A stretch of 6,169 nt of DNA from assembly GCA_027038805.1 (NCBI GenBank), contig JALWGO010000328.1, positions 1 through 6,169 on the forward strand, read 5' to 3'. How positions within the stretch are numbered: the first letter of the stretch is position 1; each line of letters opens with the position of its first letter. Shown here in pieces: positions 6,005-6,169 of the stretch. Position numbers and translations under genes: made by a program. This DNA comes from Thermoprotei archaeon (GTDB taxonomy: Archaea; Thermoproteota; Thermoprotei_A; Sulfolobales; WANQ01). The notes beneath the pieces were generated by a model. That model was not told the origin of the DNA. It saw nothing but the letters and a program-made list of their open reading frames with translations, and made no database searches.

Positions 6005-6065
6005 TATTAATTCGATCCTCTTAAGACTTTCAGCTATTGAGTTGAAAATAAGATATTAATACGAT
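6005..6065 (+). repeat. Pair of 12-nt direct repeats upstream of the last gene
   Basis: TATTAATTCGAT at 6005-6016 and TATTAATACGAT at 6054-6065 agree at 11 of 12 positions, 49 nt apart. They flank the short intergenic region (5997-6081) ahead of the last gene. They could be two binding sites or promoter elements, but AT-rich sequence makes chance likely. No clear T-run terminator follows the gene that ends at 5996, so read-through into the next gene is possible. Confidence 0.3.
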
Positions 6066-6081
6066 AGAGGTGTAAGCTATA

Positions 6082-6169
6082 TTGTCGCAAGGGGTGGCGC
6101 GTATTGTTGAAGCCCGAATGAACATATATGTTAAACCACATAACGAGTACGCTAAACATCTTTTAGAGA
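6082..6169 (+). CDS. N-terminal fragment of an unrecognised protein
   Basis: An open frame begins with TTG at 6082-6084 and runs off the right edge after 29 codons. A strong ribosome site, GAGGTG (6067-6072), lies 9 nt upstream and decides this start; an in-frame GTG at 6094 and ATG at 6118 are alternatives. The visible residues include VARIVEARMNIYVKPHNEYA, then KHLLE. That is a soluble, charged start without a signal peptide. I do not recognise the family and propose no function. It is on the same strand as the small zinc protein, 85 nt downstream, so it may be co-transcribed with it or have its own promoter. Confidence 0.6.
   Translation, partial: MSQGVARIVEARMNIYVKPHNEYAKHLLE

Noticed and set aside
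1..6169. CRISPR array, insertion sequence, tRNA or rRNA
   Set aside because: No regularly spaced repeats, terminal inverted repeats with transposase, or RNA gene folds were seen on either strand.

Overview
The window looks like chromosomal DNA of a hyperthermophilic archaeon. A heterotrophic Crenarchaeote of the Desulfurococcales (Staphylothermus / Desulfurococcus / Thermosphaera type) fits best. The reasons are archaeal TATA-like boxes, GGTG / GAGGTG Shine-Dalgarno sites, TTG start codons, heavy use of ATA (Ile) and AGA/AGG (Arg), Lys/Glu-rich proteins, a Thr-rich membrane-anchored surface protein, and a cytoplasmic maltogenic amylase with the two-CBM layout known from Staphylothermus and Pyrococcus. 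The species is inferred, since no search was possible.

Layout from left to right. (1) Positions 1-182, minus strand: the first 60 codons of an exported GH57 enzyme of amylopullulanase type (signal peptide, then a WHYHQP active-site strand); it runs off the left edge. (2) Positions 183-372: a divergent promoter region with a cluster of four GTGGG-type motifs, one pair forming a perfect short palindrome beside a TATA box. (3) Positions 373-2337, plus: a secreted, C-terminally anchored protein with two glucodextranase-C / DOMON-like domains, a long Thr-rich stalk and a transmembrane helix. (4) Positions 2458-3561, plus: a MalK/UgpC-type sugar ABC transporter ATPase with its own promoter and no permease beside it here. 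(5) Positions 3582-5687, minus: a cytoplasmic GH13 maltogenic amylase / cyclomaltodextrinase, convergent with the ATPase gene with 20 nt between stop codons. (6) Positions 5778-5996, plus: a 72-residue putative zinc-binding protein. (7) Positions 6082-6169, plus: the start of an unrecognised gene that runs off the right edge.

How it works together (inference): the left two thirds is an alpha-glucan utilisation locus. The GH57 enzyme would cut starch, glycogen or pullulan outside the cell. The anchored tandem-domain protein would hold glucan or enzyme at the surface. The ATPase would power uptake of maltodextrins through a permease encoded elsewhere, and the GH13 enzyme would break them down inside. 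The most interesting point is that the GH57 gene and its divergent neighbour together carry the parts that Thermococcus hydrothermalis amylopullulanase has in one chain (catalytic domain, SLH-like/glucodextranase-C region, Thr-rich region, C-terminal TM helix), as if the enzyme had been split into two divergent genes with a shared control region. Apart from this possible split, I see no defence system, CRISPR array, insertion sequence, tRNA or rRNA.
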